Assembly: GCA_949357655.1 (NCBI GenBank)
Contig: CASHTG010000002.1
Location: 558,001-622,000, forward strand
DNA from: Parascedosporium putredinis
Taxonomy: Eukaryota > Ascomycota > Sordariomycetes > Microascales > Microascaceae
DNA: 64,000 nt
Direction of reading: 5' to 3'
Position 1 is the stretch's first letter. Every line of letters starts with the position of its first letter. The notes beneath the pieces were generated by a model. The model had not been told where the DNA came from. It did no database searches and worked only from the letters and a program-made list of their open reading frames with translations. This document shows, piece after piece, positions 25,732 through 38,147 of the stretch. The position numbers were made by a program, and so were the translations under genes.

Positions 25732-26711
25732 GGGACGCCAATTAAGGCAAAAGGGAAAGGCATGTGTAGATCACGAGGGTTTTTTTGGGTTTCCTTCTTG
25801 TTTTAGATCATGAAGCGGTGTTTTCTTTCTTTTCCAGTCTTTATTTTTTTCTTCTTCTTGTTCCTTGTCATTGTTCGAGGGTTTCGGGATATTTCTCTGC
25901 TAGGATTTGTTTTCAAAGCTCACTGATGGGCTCGGGTGCCTTCTATTCCCTCTTGTTTCTTCAAGTCTCTTGAGCTTACGGCGAATATGGGAGCAACACA
26001 CTACATTGACGACGGTATGCTGCATGTTTTTAAATCTCTCTGATAAGCCCCTCCGCAAAAATATATATAATGAGACCAAATCTCTCTTGACAAATTGGTA
26101 CATCTCCATCGCCTGACCCTGTTCTTGAAACTCGCACGAGGTGGACTTGTGCCTCCTCCCTTGCTTCTATCCGTCTTCTTCTCCTAAAATCTCTGCTCCA
26201 AAGCTATGTCGTTGTTCTTGTACCGTACCATATGCGTTGATCAAGACGGCAGGGCATAAACGAGATCAAGTCACGTCACGAAAAGAGCATGATTCCCCTT
26301 CCCGAAGGAAAGGCGAAGTAAAAAGATGAAAGTGGAAGAAGAAAAAGAAACAAAGGCATCCCCTTTGCAGGCCTCCCCTTTGCTCACACCATTGTCCTAC
26401 CAACTACAGTAGAATACAAAAGACATTATACAACAACATATCCACCCCAGCCTTCCTTGAGGAACAGGGCTACTGCTACTCGCAAACAACACTTCGAGCC
26501 TTTGACCTCTCGGCTTGCTTGCCCGCTCCAGATCCCGAGGAAATGAAAAAAAAAGGAAGAACAGGCAACTTGAGAATTATTATCGGTATCGTCGACGGGA
26601 CGCGCACGCGTGCCCGACAGGATTTGTTCAGACCAACTTATGACGAGCTAGCGAGGAAATTGGCAGCCTAGATATAAGGGAAAAAAGGAAAAGAGAGGAG
26701 AGAAAGACATA
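25732..26711. other. Intergenic region between convergent SEC6 and EDE1
   Basis: T-rich 3' flank of SEC6 and purine-rich 3' flank of the EDE1-like gene. No coding region or RNA gene is recognised. Confidence 0.5.
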
Positions 26712-29700
26712 TCAGAAACCGGCCGACCTAGGGGTAAAGGGGTTGAAAAGTCCATGGCTAAAACTCACCCTCTCGATGTCATAATCGTACTTCTCCAGGG
26801 CTGAGAGCGCGTCCGTCCTCGAGTACCCCATGCTCATCAGGTTCGTCAGCAACGGGTCATCCCCAGTCTCGGATCTGTTGATCTCCGGCCTGGTAGCGGC
26901 ATCGGCGTCCTTGGGCGCCTCCGCCGTCTTGGGCGAGTCGCTGGCAGCAGAGTCGAGGTTCGAAAACATCGCATCCCAGTCCTGAGCGTCCGACGCCGAG
27001 ATGCTACCCGCGGTCGTCGTGGTGGGCGGCACCGCCACAGTTCCCGCAGTGGCGGCAGTGGGGGTGATGTTGTTGCCCCCAGTAAGGGAACCGGTTGAGA
27101 GCGTGCCAAAGTCGAAGCTGCTCTCTCCACCACCAAAAGCGGTGGATTCCGTCTTCGCCTGGCTCGCCGGTGGACTACCGTCAAAGACCGAGTTGAACTC
27201 GTCGAGGCCCGACCTCGAGATGTTGGCAAAGTCGTCGTCCGCCGAGCCCTCCTTAGCATCCTCTAGGCCCGAGAAGTCGTCGTCCGAGTCCGAATCGAAC
27301 GGCGTCTTGGCGGCACCTGAGCTAGTAGATCCTTGGAGTGGAGGAGCAGTCGTCACCGCGGTCGGAGTGGTATCTAGATGCGAGTCGAAAAAATTATCCG
27401 CGGCACTGCTGCTATTACAAAACAACGTTAGAAAGTGAGGTTTAATACGACATCTGTTTCCGTTGCTTGGGTTTGGGGGTTCTTTTTTCTTTCTTTTGTT
27501 TAAATAGTGTGCATATTCAAAATCAAACAATGCGCATCATGTGTTACTACTACCATTTGTAGACGCAGCGTAACAAAAGAAAACTTGACAGCATGAAGGG
27601 GAGGTTGTTGAGCCCAAACCGACCCTTTCCAAAGAGGGAAAAGGGCAAAAAGGCGAACCAAAAAAAAAAGAAAAAAAGAAAAGGAAATGAGGGAAGGAGA
27701 AAGGAAAGAAACACCAAGGGACCGGGAAGGACAATTTCTACCTATTAACGGGCGCGGGCGTCTTATTGGCCGCATCATCCCCAAACACCGACGTGGTGGC
27801 TACAGGAGACTCCGGCTTGAGCGTCGCAGCGGTGGGAGACGCCGGAGTATCCTTGACAGTCACCTGGCTGTCCTTCACCTTGGGAGATGACGGCGCAAAG
27901 TCATCATCAAACCCCGCCTCGCTATCCGAGTCCGAGTCGTCACGTTCTAGTTCCGAAATGGGCGGGAACTCGGCAGTGAAACTTGAAAAGGCGTTTTTAT
28001 CATCCTCACTGGTCTTGTCTTGGGTCTTGTGGATCTTGGTGAAGCTGGCAAAGGCGTTGTCGAACTCGGCCTTGGCCTTGGCCTTATCTAAAGACGCAAA
28101 TGGGTCCGAGTCCCGTACCGAGCGTTCGGCAGGCTTCTCTTCAGCTTCAGCAGTACCGGAGGGAGAAGAAACGGGGATAGGTGAACCCGATGAGATGGCA
28201 AGCCCGCTAGCCGAGTCGCCTGTGGCGGTGGGCTTGATGTCCCCGGTGGGAGGGGCGATGCCGCTACCACCGGTATTAGAAGGCTCGAGGGGCGAGAAGG
28301 CGCCAACGTTGGGCACCGGAACGGCTGAGGTCGCCCGCCCCTTGTCCTCTCCAGAGCGAGACATGGGTGGCGATACCTGCCTAGACGACGACAGGGAATC
28401 ATCCACGTTCTTCAGCGGAAGGAAGCTCGAGCTTAGTTGGCGCGACTCAGGTGGTGGGGAGGCTCGAGACCTAGGGTAGCGGAGCGGCTGATGCTCGGGC
28501 TGGCTACGGGAGGGGTTCCGAAAGAAGCGCCGCTCGCCGTTGAGTTGCCGGTGTGGTGGACTGCGGGGAGGAGTGGCCGAGGTTGACTGCGCGAACGGCG
28601 ATCCAAAGATGTCGTCAAACGATTTGTCTGACGCCTTCATGGGCGGAGAGGCGAACGCGCCGAGGATGTCGGTGCTGGCAGTCCTTTGAAGAAGGGGTTG
28701 TTGCCGCTACCGGTCGATGGCGTGGGGCTAGAGATCCCGGCAGGGCCGGACTGCAAAGAGCTGCCCGTCATCTGCCTCGAGAGTTCCTCGCCCCCTTAGA
28801 GAGGTCATCAGCTTCCGACTTGAGACGGTCGCGCTCGGCTTCGTTGGTCGACAGCTGCTTCTTGTTGATGGCGACAAGGCCCTTTTGTTGACGAGCCTCT
28901 GATTTCAACTTCTCGATCTGGGGCTTGAGCTGCGCGATCTCGGCGTTGAGGGAGCGAATCTTCTCCTTCAAGCTCGCATTTTCTTGCTGGTCCGCCTGCA
29001 GAGCGGCCACCACCTGTTGCTTCTGCGAGGATAGGTCGTGATAGGTACCCTCAAGGGACATGCATTCGGCCTGGAGCTTCCTGCTATCAGACTTGGCTGT
29101 GGTGAGCTGTTGCTCCAGGGACCGCACGTCAGTCGCCTCCTTCTCGTACAGGGTGCGAAGTTGCGTAAGCCGCTGCTCAAAAGTCTTCTTCTGCTGGCTC
29201 GTTTGGGTCAAATCGCGTTGGGTCGTGGTCCTCTGGGTCTGAAGGTTCGTCATCTGCTTCGTGAGGGTGCCAATCTGGTTCGAGATGTTGGCAAGCTCTG
29301 TCGTCTCATTGGTAAGCTTGGAGCTGATCTCAGGATCGGCGTCGCCGAGGAGGTCATCCGCGGCGGAAGCACTGGCTTTGGAACCCCGGTGTGCTGAGGT
29401 TGCTGCGTAAGGCCCCTGCCAAAGGACGACGAGGGCACAAACGGCCTGAACTGGCTTGCGGTCGGCGATGCCCTTACCGGAGAACCCGGGGTCGCACTGA
29501 CGTGTCCAGTGCTGAAAGGATCGCTCGCCGTAGAGCCGCCGGTGGGCAGAGGGGCCATCATAGTAGGGGAGCGGGGGTTGTCGAGCTCAAAGAGGTCATC
29601 CAAGGCCGACTTTTGCGCCACAGGCGCCGGCGGTTGCTGAGGGATTGGTGCATCAAAGGGAGAACCAGCCGTCGGCGGCCTCACCTGATTACGCATGCTA

Positions 29701-31022
29701 GGGGGATGAGATTGGGGGCAAGGTTGTGGGGAGGACAGCGCTACCATCGCGGCTCGCTCGCTGCTGGCGGATGAGGTACATTGCCACGGCAAACTCATCC
29801 CTGGTCAGGACGCCCTGCGAGTTGATATCGGCAAGGTCCCAGATCTGGGCGAGCGTCGTCGGGTTCAAGTTGGACTGGCTGAAGAACGGCACGGCCTCCT
29901 CGCCTGTAATGAAGCCCCGCTTCGTCTTGTCAAGGTCTTCGTACACGGTGTCGAACTTGGCCTTTTCCGGGGGTGATGGCCCATCCCATGCCGGTTCCCT
30001 GAGGTGCAAGAGGAGGGCGGCCGAGGGGGCTCCCTGTGCGCATCTGGGCGGAACCGCTGAGCTGCCTGGGGATGGCGGATAGTGGGCCGGTCGCGATCGG
30101 GGATTGTCGGGGGCGGGGCCACGGCGGCTGGCTGCCTCCACGAGGCCGGGGTAGGCTGTTCGGTAGGCCCTTGAGGCTACCGACCTTCATAGAGTTGAGG
30201 AGATGCATAGCGATCACAAACTCGGAGACGATGAGGGCTCCGCGTTGTTCAGTATCGACAAGCTGCCACACGGCGCCGAGGGCCTCGTTGGGCAGGCCGG
30301 ACTTTTCGAAAATCTGCTTCGCCTGGTCGCCCGGGAGCAGGTTTCCGGCAAGGAGAGGCTGCCTCTCAAACACACCCGCATACTGCGCGGCCTTGTCGGG
30401 CGTCAGGGGAGGGATCCTGACGGGGCCCACACCGGTACCTTGGGGTTGGATGCCCGCGGGGGCAGCCGGAGGCGTCGGGTTTGGTAGCGAGACGCCATCA
30501 AATTGGGGAAGAGGGCCGCTCTGGCGGGCAAGCTCTGGTGTGGGGTCGCGACCGGCTTGGGCGTGGCCGAGAAGGCGAAGGGCGACGGAAAACCCGGCGG
30601 GGTCAGGAATCCTCTGTTCTCGGCATCCGAAATTTGCCAAATCTAGAAAATGGGAAAAGCGAGGGTTCCACGTCATTAGCAATCAGACGCTAGATGCTTG
30701 TGCATAAGAAACACAGGGCGCAACGCAGGTAGACAAAGGTGAGCCATCCGCATCTTTTGCCGTGAAGCTGTAGAGGGAAACCCGCAAGCTCTCTGCCTAA
30801 TGCCCACACGGGCGGGGAGAAAGGAATTGTGTCTTCTTCCTACCTTTCCAAGAACATTCCTGTCCAGCCTCGTCTTCTCAAAGAAAGTGACGGCGATCTC
30901 GCCCGTCACAACACCAACATTGTCAAAGTCGGCTTGTCGGAACAGTTGGCCGTACAGACGCTTCTCCTCCTGCGTCAAGCTCAGGTTCAGTGTGGGATCG
31001 GTCGTCGAAGACTCCCCGACAT
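26712..31022 (-). CDS. EDE1: Ede1/Eps15-like endocytic scaffold with EH domains, coiled coil and UBA domain (many frame breaks)
   Basis: Ede1 is an early-arriving endocytic scaffold binding NPF-motif adaptors, membranes and ubiquitin. Exons are 31022-30844, 30642-27742 and 27411 onward. Three EH domains are visible: EEKRLYGQLFRQADFDNVGV, then DKAAQYAGVFERQPLLAGNL with VWQLVDTEQRGALIVSEFVI, then KAKFDTVYEDLDKTKRGFIT with IWDLADINSQGVLTRDEFAV. A long coiled coil follows (TELANISNQIGTLTKQMTNL onward), then a Ser/Asp-rich tail and a UBA domain (LLTNLMSMGYSRTDALSALE). The ATG at 31022 requires one added G at 31014-31017. Further breaks lie near 30600, 30150-30100, 29970, 29717, 29703, 29379, 28793, 28683 and 28560-28450. 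A 41-base intron at 26728-26768 could move the stop to 26668. Confidence 0.9.
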
Positions 31023-32822
31023 CCTGCCGTCTTGATGGTGTCCCGGGGGAGAGAGAGAAAAGGAATGTTCGTTCTGGTTTCGTTGACGGTATGTCGTACC
31101 GCGCTCGATGCTGGTAGTCCCAAAAGGGGTGGGAGGGGGAAGGACGAGGTCGAGTGGGAGCGGGTTCGTGAAATCGCTTCAAGCGGGTACGATTCGTAGC
31201 TCTTTCGTCACCAGGGTGAAGAGGTCATCACCAAAAGAAACACAAAAGAAAAGAAGAGATGGGTTATCCTCCAAAACCAAACGGCCCAAGAGGGAAATCA
31301 AAAGTGATTCTTGTCGCAAAATCCCGGGCACCCGGATATTCGAGAAGGCGCAGAGACAAATCGTAGCCTCGTATATTAAATTGAAAGTGGCCTCGGGGAG
31401 AAGTGCTTCGAAGGGTTGCGGTTGGGGGTTATTGTGAGAGGTTGGGTTCCTAGAGCGGGTCGAAAGAGGGACCTCCTCAAAATGGAGGATGGGCAACACG
31501 CACCGGATAAGAGGTGCCTAGGAAATACGGGCTACGGTGCAGGGTACATTAAATTGATACGGGCGGTTGCTAAGGATTGGGGTATCTGGAACATTGCATT
31601 GGCAACCCCCAATAAACCAATCAAACCTCTGGTGAGTGCACGCATTTGAACGGTGCTGCGAACGCCTCCAGCAGGACAACGGGACATGTCCCCAACCCAA
31701 AACTTCCGAAAACAGAGCGCTAAATTTGGAAGTACCCCAGCTTTCCACATTCTGGAGCGCCCTTTTTTCATTCCACCCATACTAAGAATACCTCTGCTCA
31801 TAGTTGACCTGTGTTGCAAAAAGCAGTGAGCTCATATTGATCCATGTTCGTCACCGATCCAAGCTGCCATGCTGGTCCAAGCTTCATTCACCACCCACGT
31901 TCAACACAGTTGCTCGCTCCCCCTTTTTCGGGCCGCCCACGACTGCCCATCCTAATTTTGCAGCTGACCACCGCAGGCTTCTTGTCTTCAAGACTGCTTG
32001 AAGAACTCGTCGTAACTCAAAAAAAAGCATGGAGGAAAATCTTAGTTTCCCTTTGTTCCTTTTTCTGGCGTTGATCAATGCCCCGAGGATAGATCACTTA
32101 AAAGACGTCATACATCATTTCCCCAATCTCACACTAGTCCAGCATGTCGTGCGCATCGCCAGCGTGAGCGAGAGCTAGGCGCGGCATCGCTGCTTCCCAG
32201 GATTAATCTTCGCGGTCAAACCCCGTCCGTTTCCGCTTTCGGCAAGGGTGGAATGCTCATTTACAAAGGCGTATACCGACGTAGGCTTCGTGATACATCT
32301 GATCATAAGCTGCAACATGTCAGTTGGGATGAGGTTGCCTAGTACATGCAAACTGTATAATTGGCGGCAGGCGCCTAGGACATGCATCATACTAGACGCT
32401 CTTCCCACGCGAGGAACACGTTTCATGCAGAAGGTTAGACTTTCAAGGGTTTACGGTCATGAAAAAAGATTAAAGAGAGTAATAAAAAGCGGAACTGGAA
32501 CTGAACATACAACCCATCTACCTTTCCCGTTCTAAGGCTCAGCAGGCATGGCAGGCAGACATAGAGACCAAAGAGAGTCAAAAAGGGGAAATGGGTATGA
32601 TTTAATAGAACTTCTTAACTCCTATCCGACTTCATTTTTGAGGATATTCTCGACGTTCGCGGCGGGGTTTGGTGTTGATTGAGGGAGGGGGAAAGGAGGG
32701 GTTTGTGCAAGGGGGCGTGGGTGATCGGGCGGCGAAGATGAAGAGAGGCATCGTTACATATTGACCATTATAAAGTTATTAGGGACCGAGAAAGAAACTT
32801 CAAAGCTGAGTCTCTAACCTGC
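31023..32822. other. Intergenic region upstream of EDE1 and downstream of alpha-tubulin
   Basis: About 1.8 kb holding the EDE1 promoter and the tubulin 3' flank. I see no supported gene. Confidence 0.5.
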
Positions 32823-34947
32823 CTAGTACTCGGCCTCGAGCTCCTCACCCTCGAGGGAGTCGGCGGCAACCTCCTCATAATCGCGCTCAAGAGCAGCCAA
32901 GTCCTCACGAGCCTCAGAGAACTCACCCTCCTCCATACCCTCACCAACGTACCAGTGAACGAAAGCACGCTTCGAGTACATGAGATCGAACTTGGAGGAA
33001 AGAGCGGACCAGGCCTCGGCGATGGCGGTAGTGTTGGACAACATGCAGCTAGAATCAAATTGTTAGCCCAAGGCCAGAGTTTATTTGCTTCTTCTTCTTC
33101 TTTTTCTTTCTTTCTCCCCGTTTTGTTTGGGGGATGACGTACACAGCGCGGTTGACCTTGGCGAGGTCGCCGTTGGGGACCTGCTCGGGGGCTGGTAGCA
33201 GATACCGAGCTTGAAGCCAGTGGGGCACCAGTCGACGAACTGAATGGTGCGCTTGGTCTTGAGGGTAGCGACGGCGGCGTGGGCGTCCTTGGGGACGACA
33301 TCGCCACGGTACAGAAGGCAGGTAGCCATGTACTTTCCGCTGCGGGGATCGCACTTGACCATCTGGTTGCTGGGCTCGAAGCAGGACATGGTCATCTCCT
33401 GAACAGAGTTGGCCTCGTGGGCGGCCTTGGCGGCCGAGATGACGGGAGCATAGGCAACGAGAGGGAAGTGGATACGGGGGTAGGGGACGAGGTTGGTCTG
33501 GAACTCGTTCAAGTCGACGTTAAGAGAGCCGTCGAATCGGAGAGAGGCAGTGATGGAAGAGACGACTAAAAGAAAACGAAGCAGAGCGGTCAGCGGGGAA
33601 AACATAAGACTTGCCAGCCCGGGTAAACCCCCAGCTTGGCCATGGGATAGAGGAGGCTACTATCTATGCCAGTGACAGACAGGGATGATGTTGTTTTTAC
33701 GTACCCTGGGCAATCAGCCTGTTGAGGTTCTCGTAGTCGGGACGCTCCAAGCCGAGGTTGCGGCGGCAGATATCGTAGATGGCCTCGTTGTCAACCATGA
33801 ACGAGCAGTCAGAGTGCTCGAGGGTGGTGTGCGTGGTGAGAATAGAGTTGTAAGGCTCGACGACCGAGGTGGCAGTCTGGGGAGCGGGGTAGACGCAGAA
33901 CTCGAGCTTGCTCTTCTTTCCGTAGTCGAGGGAGAGGCGCTCCATGAGGAGGGCACCAAAACCGGAACCGGTACCACCACCGAAGGAGTGGAAGACGAGG
34001 AATCCCTGGAGACCAACGCAGTTATCGGCAACGCGTCGCACCTTGTCCAAAACGGGGTCGATGAGCTCCTTGCCCACCGTGTAGTGGCCACGGGCGTAGT
34101 TGTTGGACGCATCCTCCTTGCCGGTGATCATCTGCTCAGGGTGGAAAAGGCTCCTGTAGGCGCCGGTGCGGACCTCGTCGACGACATTGGGTTCGAGATC
34201 GCAGTAGATGGTGCGGGAACGTACTTGCCCTGACCTAAACCAGCAGCTCGTTAGATCACAACGTGCTCTCGCTTACACAGGACTCGGAAAAAGGGGACTC
34301 CATCAGTTTTATCGAATTCACCTACCAGTCTCGGAGAAGAACGTGCTGAAGCCGTGGTCGGGATCAGCGGCCTTGCGCTCTTCAGTCAGGTAGCCATCGG
34401 GCTAGACCACGGAAATGAGATTAGCTCCATGAAAATTGCCGAAGAAAATCAAAGGGCAGAGAGGGCAACATACCTGAATACCGTGCTCGAGGCAGTAGAG
34501 CTATGAGGTTCCATTATCATTAGTCTACAATACTTCCTATGCTATTTCGAGACCCGCGCGGTCTTTCGAGGGGTTGGTTGTGAGGGTTGACGGATGGAGA
34601 TTGTATGTCCCCTTGGGCAGGAGGGCCCGAGGCGGGAGCGAGAAAAAAAGGGGGGTAGGGGGTGCGGGCGAGGGGTTTAGGTGGCGAGGAAGCCATCAAA
34701 GGTGTTGAGCAGAGAGCTTCACTTCAGTCAAGGGAGATGAGGCTTACCTCCCAGCAGGAGTTGGCGATCTGGCAACCAGCCTGACCGACTGTGGAGGGAA
34801 ACTGGGTTAGCACGGGAGGACCATCGGTGGAGAAGGGGCATCAACAAAACACGATGCGGTGAGCAACGCGTCGAAAAGGAGGGGTCGAAGAGGAGGGAGA
34901 GGGCAAGCGGGAGTCGACATACCGTTGATGGAGATGATCTCACGCAT
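32823..34947 (-). CDS. Alpha-tubulin, seven exons (two apparent frame breaks)
   Basis: Alpha subunit of the microtubule heterodimer. Exons are 34947-34923, 34788-34748, 34500-34474, 34401-34326, 34234-33705, 33565-33143 and 33048-32823. Exon 3 is only 27 bases (LYCLEHGIQ). Family marks are MREIISING at the N-terminus, the nucleotide-loop signature FGGGTGSGFGALLMERL, NRLIAQVVSSITASLRFDG across the exon 5/6 junction, and an acidic tail ending EGEELEAEY, with the C-terminal Tyr that is subject to detyrosination in other eukaryotes. Breaks sit in the GGG run at 34215-34217 and the GGGGG run at 33187-33191 (plus strand). Adding one base to each gives 1350 nt, or 449 residues, exactly the family length. 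The early clustering of short exons is typical of fungal tubulin genes. Confidence 0.97.
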
Positions 34948-36100
34948 TTTGGAGTCTCAAGATAGCCGAACCGAGAGGAGAAGCTGACGATTTGACAAAG
35001 TCAGAGAGGAAGCGGGATGTTGGGAGGTGGAATTGGTTCGAGGAAAAGGGTCGTGAAAGGTGGAGTGAGGGAAGTATTGATGGGAGTTGGAGGGGATTTT
35101 TTTCTCTTGTTGACATTGATAGGGGTCGCCCGCAATAGTCGGGAGGAAGAATAGTGGGTGCCCTCTCAACGTGGTGCGGCCACACCAGGGGAAAAATAAT
35201 GTACACAGGCGGCCCCCGTGGAAATTATGGGGTCCTGGGCAGTTAGGGCGTGGGACCGACCCGAACTTGCCCTTTGATGGTTTGGTAATCAGTACCAATC
35301 ACGCTGAAGCATTGGCTGGCCACATTGCTGCAGTGGGGACCGGCACAAAGGTACCTGTACTTCCGGCCAACGTGGGCAAGGGCCTCCCCTCCCCCTGCCC
35401 ATTGAGTTGGCAATTGGCAATCTCAAGTGAGGGAGCTGGAACTTTGTTCCGAGGATATCATTATCAGTTGCTCTGCGCTGTTCATTCTATCGGTTCTCGC
35501 CAGCGTTGGCAGACCTTTCCATCAACTGCGGTCCCCAGGTGTCTCTTGGCCCAATTTCTAGCTCGATCTCGTTCTCATCGTGGTGGTAGGGGCGTTTGGT
35601 CGGGCGAGGTTGAGGGCCCCATGTTCCAGCGCCTCACTGGCCATCGTGAGCCTCCACGCTATCGATCTGCGGAGGAGCACTTTTGCACTATATGACGGTG
35701 ACTTGTAGCTTCGGGAAAGGGGAAAATGAAGAGTTGACAACACCCACCATCCCCAGGTCTTCTCTTGTCCGAGATTCGTCGACTGCCTCTCTCAAGCTCC
35801 AATCTTTTCCCTCCCCTCCCTTCAACCCGTCAACGCATCCAGATGGGTCTATCTATGGAATTGGTGTATATGTACGGTTGGGCTCGGTGGGTGAAGCCGG
35901 GGTATAAGACAAGTGACAGCAGCCAGTCGTCTGGCAGGAGTTTGGACAACTGGAGGTCTTCCAGTTTCACACTATGGAATACCGATCTCGTTATCTCGCA
36001 CGAATTTGTTCAGGGGTCCCTCTTTGTCTGATTGTCCCCTCATGACAGCTCTCCGGCAAACGTCACGTCCAAACTTTGTACCTTCCCTTCTGTCCCCCGC

Positions 36101-36118
36101 TCTCTCTCTCTCTCTCTC
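36101..36118. repeat. CT dinucleotide microsatellite
   Basis: Nine uninterrupted CT units in intergenic DNA. Confidence 0.85.
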
Positions 36119-37413
36119 GTCTTGTTCCTTGACCACCCAGAGCAGAGCACGCACACCATGAACGAGGCACCAAGTACGTACTTGCCATGATTCCTTCCGC
36201 CGGTACGAGAGAAAGCATTGGCTGGCCGGTCCAGTTCTCAGCCAAAGCACCACCAAGGTAATTAGTTATGGGCCATACCGCAAATTGGGAGTGTCTCGAA
36301 GCAGTAAGCGCCTTGCTGATAATTCCCACCATGGCGGCGACCGCCACTCAAATGCCGGCACCCTCATCAAACTTGAACGGTGGGGAGGGGGTCACACTCC
36401 AATCGAATGGTGCCAGGTCCCAGCACCAAGCACCAGGAGCGGGTGCTCGACCCCTGAGGAGCAACCTGCACCGAAAAGTTCTTTGTTCGAGATGAGAGCA
36501 GAAGTACAGCATAGGTTACTTCCAAAGTTGTTGATTCACGTACCTGTACACCTTCGAGTAGTTCACTGTCCGCTGGGATATTCCAGCGGACCAAATCGGG
36601 GCCAATCAATGCGGTTCCCCTTGGACATGTCAAAAGTCAACTGATTTTCCTCCCTCCCTCTTGCTCCACACAATTTCGGTCTGGCCATGCCAGCAGAAGA
36701 AAAAGAAAGAAAAAACACCAATTGTATCGATACGCATACACAGTCTCTTAGGCAGCCGTGTTATTTATGCCAACCGCATCAGCTTCGGCTGCCACTGGCC
36801 AAGCCGTACCCGCACCTTTCTCTCGCGTTGATCGTTGCGAGGTAACGACCTGACTCGCCTCTCTCGGGGGTTCTTGATCATGTCAAGATGTGTGTATAAG
36901 AAATTGTGAAAGAATAAAAATACAAAATCAAGCTTATAAATAGAAGAAATAGGCCTTAGCTACAACAAACATGACAAACACACTATTGGAGCAAGCCCAA
37001 GAACCACCTGTACTTTATCCACGTTGGGAATAAAAGGCAATGCTTGAAAGATTTTCGAGGCATATCGTCGAAATTGACCCGAGTGGCAGGGATCGCCGAT
37101 TCAACGGATCCAGGGTCTTTTTCTCATGGTACAATAATAGTGTGTACTCTCCCAGCAAACAGGGAGACAGACAGGCATGGCACAGGTGAGCGAGGAAGGC
37201 ACTCGGTGGGTGGTGGGTGTAAGGGAAAGAACAGACCAGGATCAATTGATCCTTGAGCCCCGACCATTTTCCCCAGTCTCCCGCACCGCACCGATCCGTT
37301 GAGAGCTGGTTCGAGCGTCTCGAAACCGATCGTCATGGAATCGTCAAAGCCCATGCCTTTCCCAATCAACTTTGAATTGCGTCGCAGACTCTGCTCACCG
37401 ACAACATTCTTCT

Positions 37414-37445
37414 AGCAATTCAAAGTTATCCTTTCTTGAATTGCT
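37414..37445. repeat. Perfect 10-bp inverted repeat with 12-base loop
   Basis: AGCAATTCAA at 37414-37423 pairs perfectly with TTGAATTGCT at 37436-37445. No T-run follows directly, and no mobile-element ends are obvious. It may form a hairpin in single-stranded DNA or RNA; role unknown. Confidence 0.7.
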
Positions 37446-38147
37446 GAATTCTAGTGTAGAGGCTTGCTTTTCTCCTCCATGACATATCAAGCACCCAAGC
37501 ATCATGAAAGTCTACAGTTGGGCATTTATTATCGCGAAACGTATTTCCAGTTCCACGATCAGACTAGGGCTATAGAGAGGTCGATGATGGTGTAGCAAGG
37601 GATTGACTCTACACTAGGAGATAAAAGCTGTCAACCTATGCTTTTCTTTTTTTCGTTTCTCACCGTCAGTCCTAATCGGACATGTTCGGGCAAGGTGCTC
37701 TTCCGCTTTGTGGGCACACACATAACATCACATATGTCGTGCAGAGTAATCCCCCAACGGGAGAGAAGAGTAAGATGGGAGTAACAAACAAAAAGGCGAA
37801 ATGTTTGCTCGCTCCAGAAGAAACGTGGCGCTGCCCCTCCTCCTTCTTTTTTTTTCCTCTTCTTCTTTGTTCCCCTGCCCCTCTTCCTTTAAGACATGAA
37901 CAGACAGCAGCGTCTCAGCGTGCTGCTCGACCTCGTCGCGAGACCTTCTGCAAGGCACCACGACCTGCCTTTGAGACACTCTATGTAAGTGGCAGCGGGC
38001 GGGAAAACCTGTCTCAGTTCGACATGTCGCGCCCCGTTTCCCAACCTCTCACCTCACCAGCCCCAGAGTTTCCATCCTCATCGATAAACGTCTGCCACGG
38101 CGCAATCCCGAGTCATCGATCATGTCTCGGGGCCCCGCCTCGCCCTT

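Larger units (their letters stand above)
34948..38147. other. Intergenic region, 3.2 kb, upstream of alpha-tubulin
   Basis: The first few hundred bases are a CT-rich tubulin leader/promoter (read on the minus strand). A 174-codon ORF at 35171-35695 has no recognisable features and is discounted. The stretch also contains a CT microsatellite and a 10-bp-stem hairpin, listed separately. Confidence 0.45.

Noticed and set aside
35171..35695. 174-codon plus-strand ORF upstream of alpha-tubulin
   Set aside because: Lies in promoter-like DNA and shows no motif.
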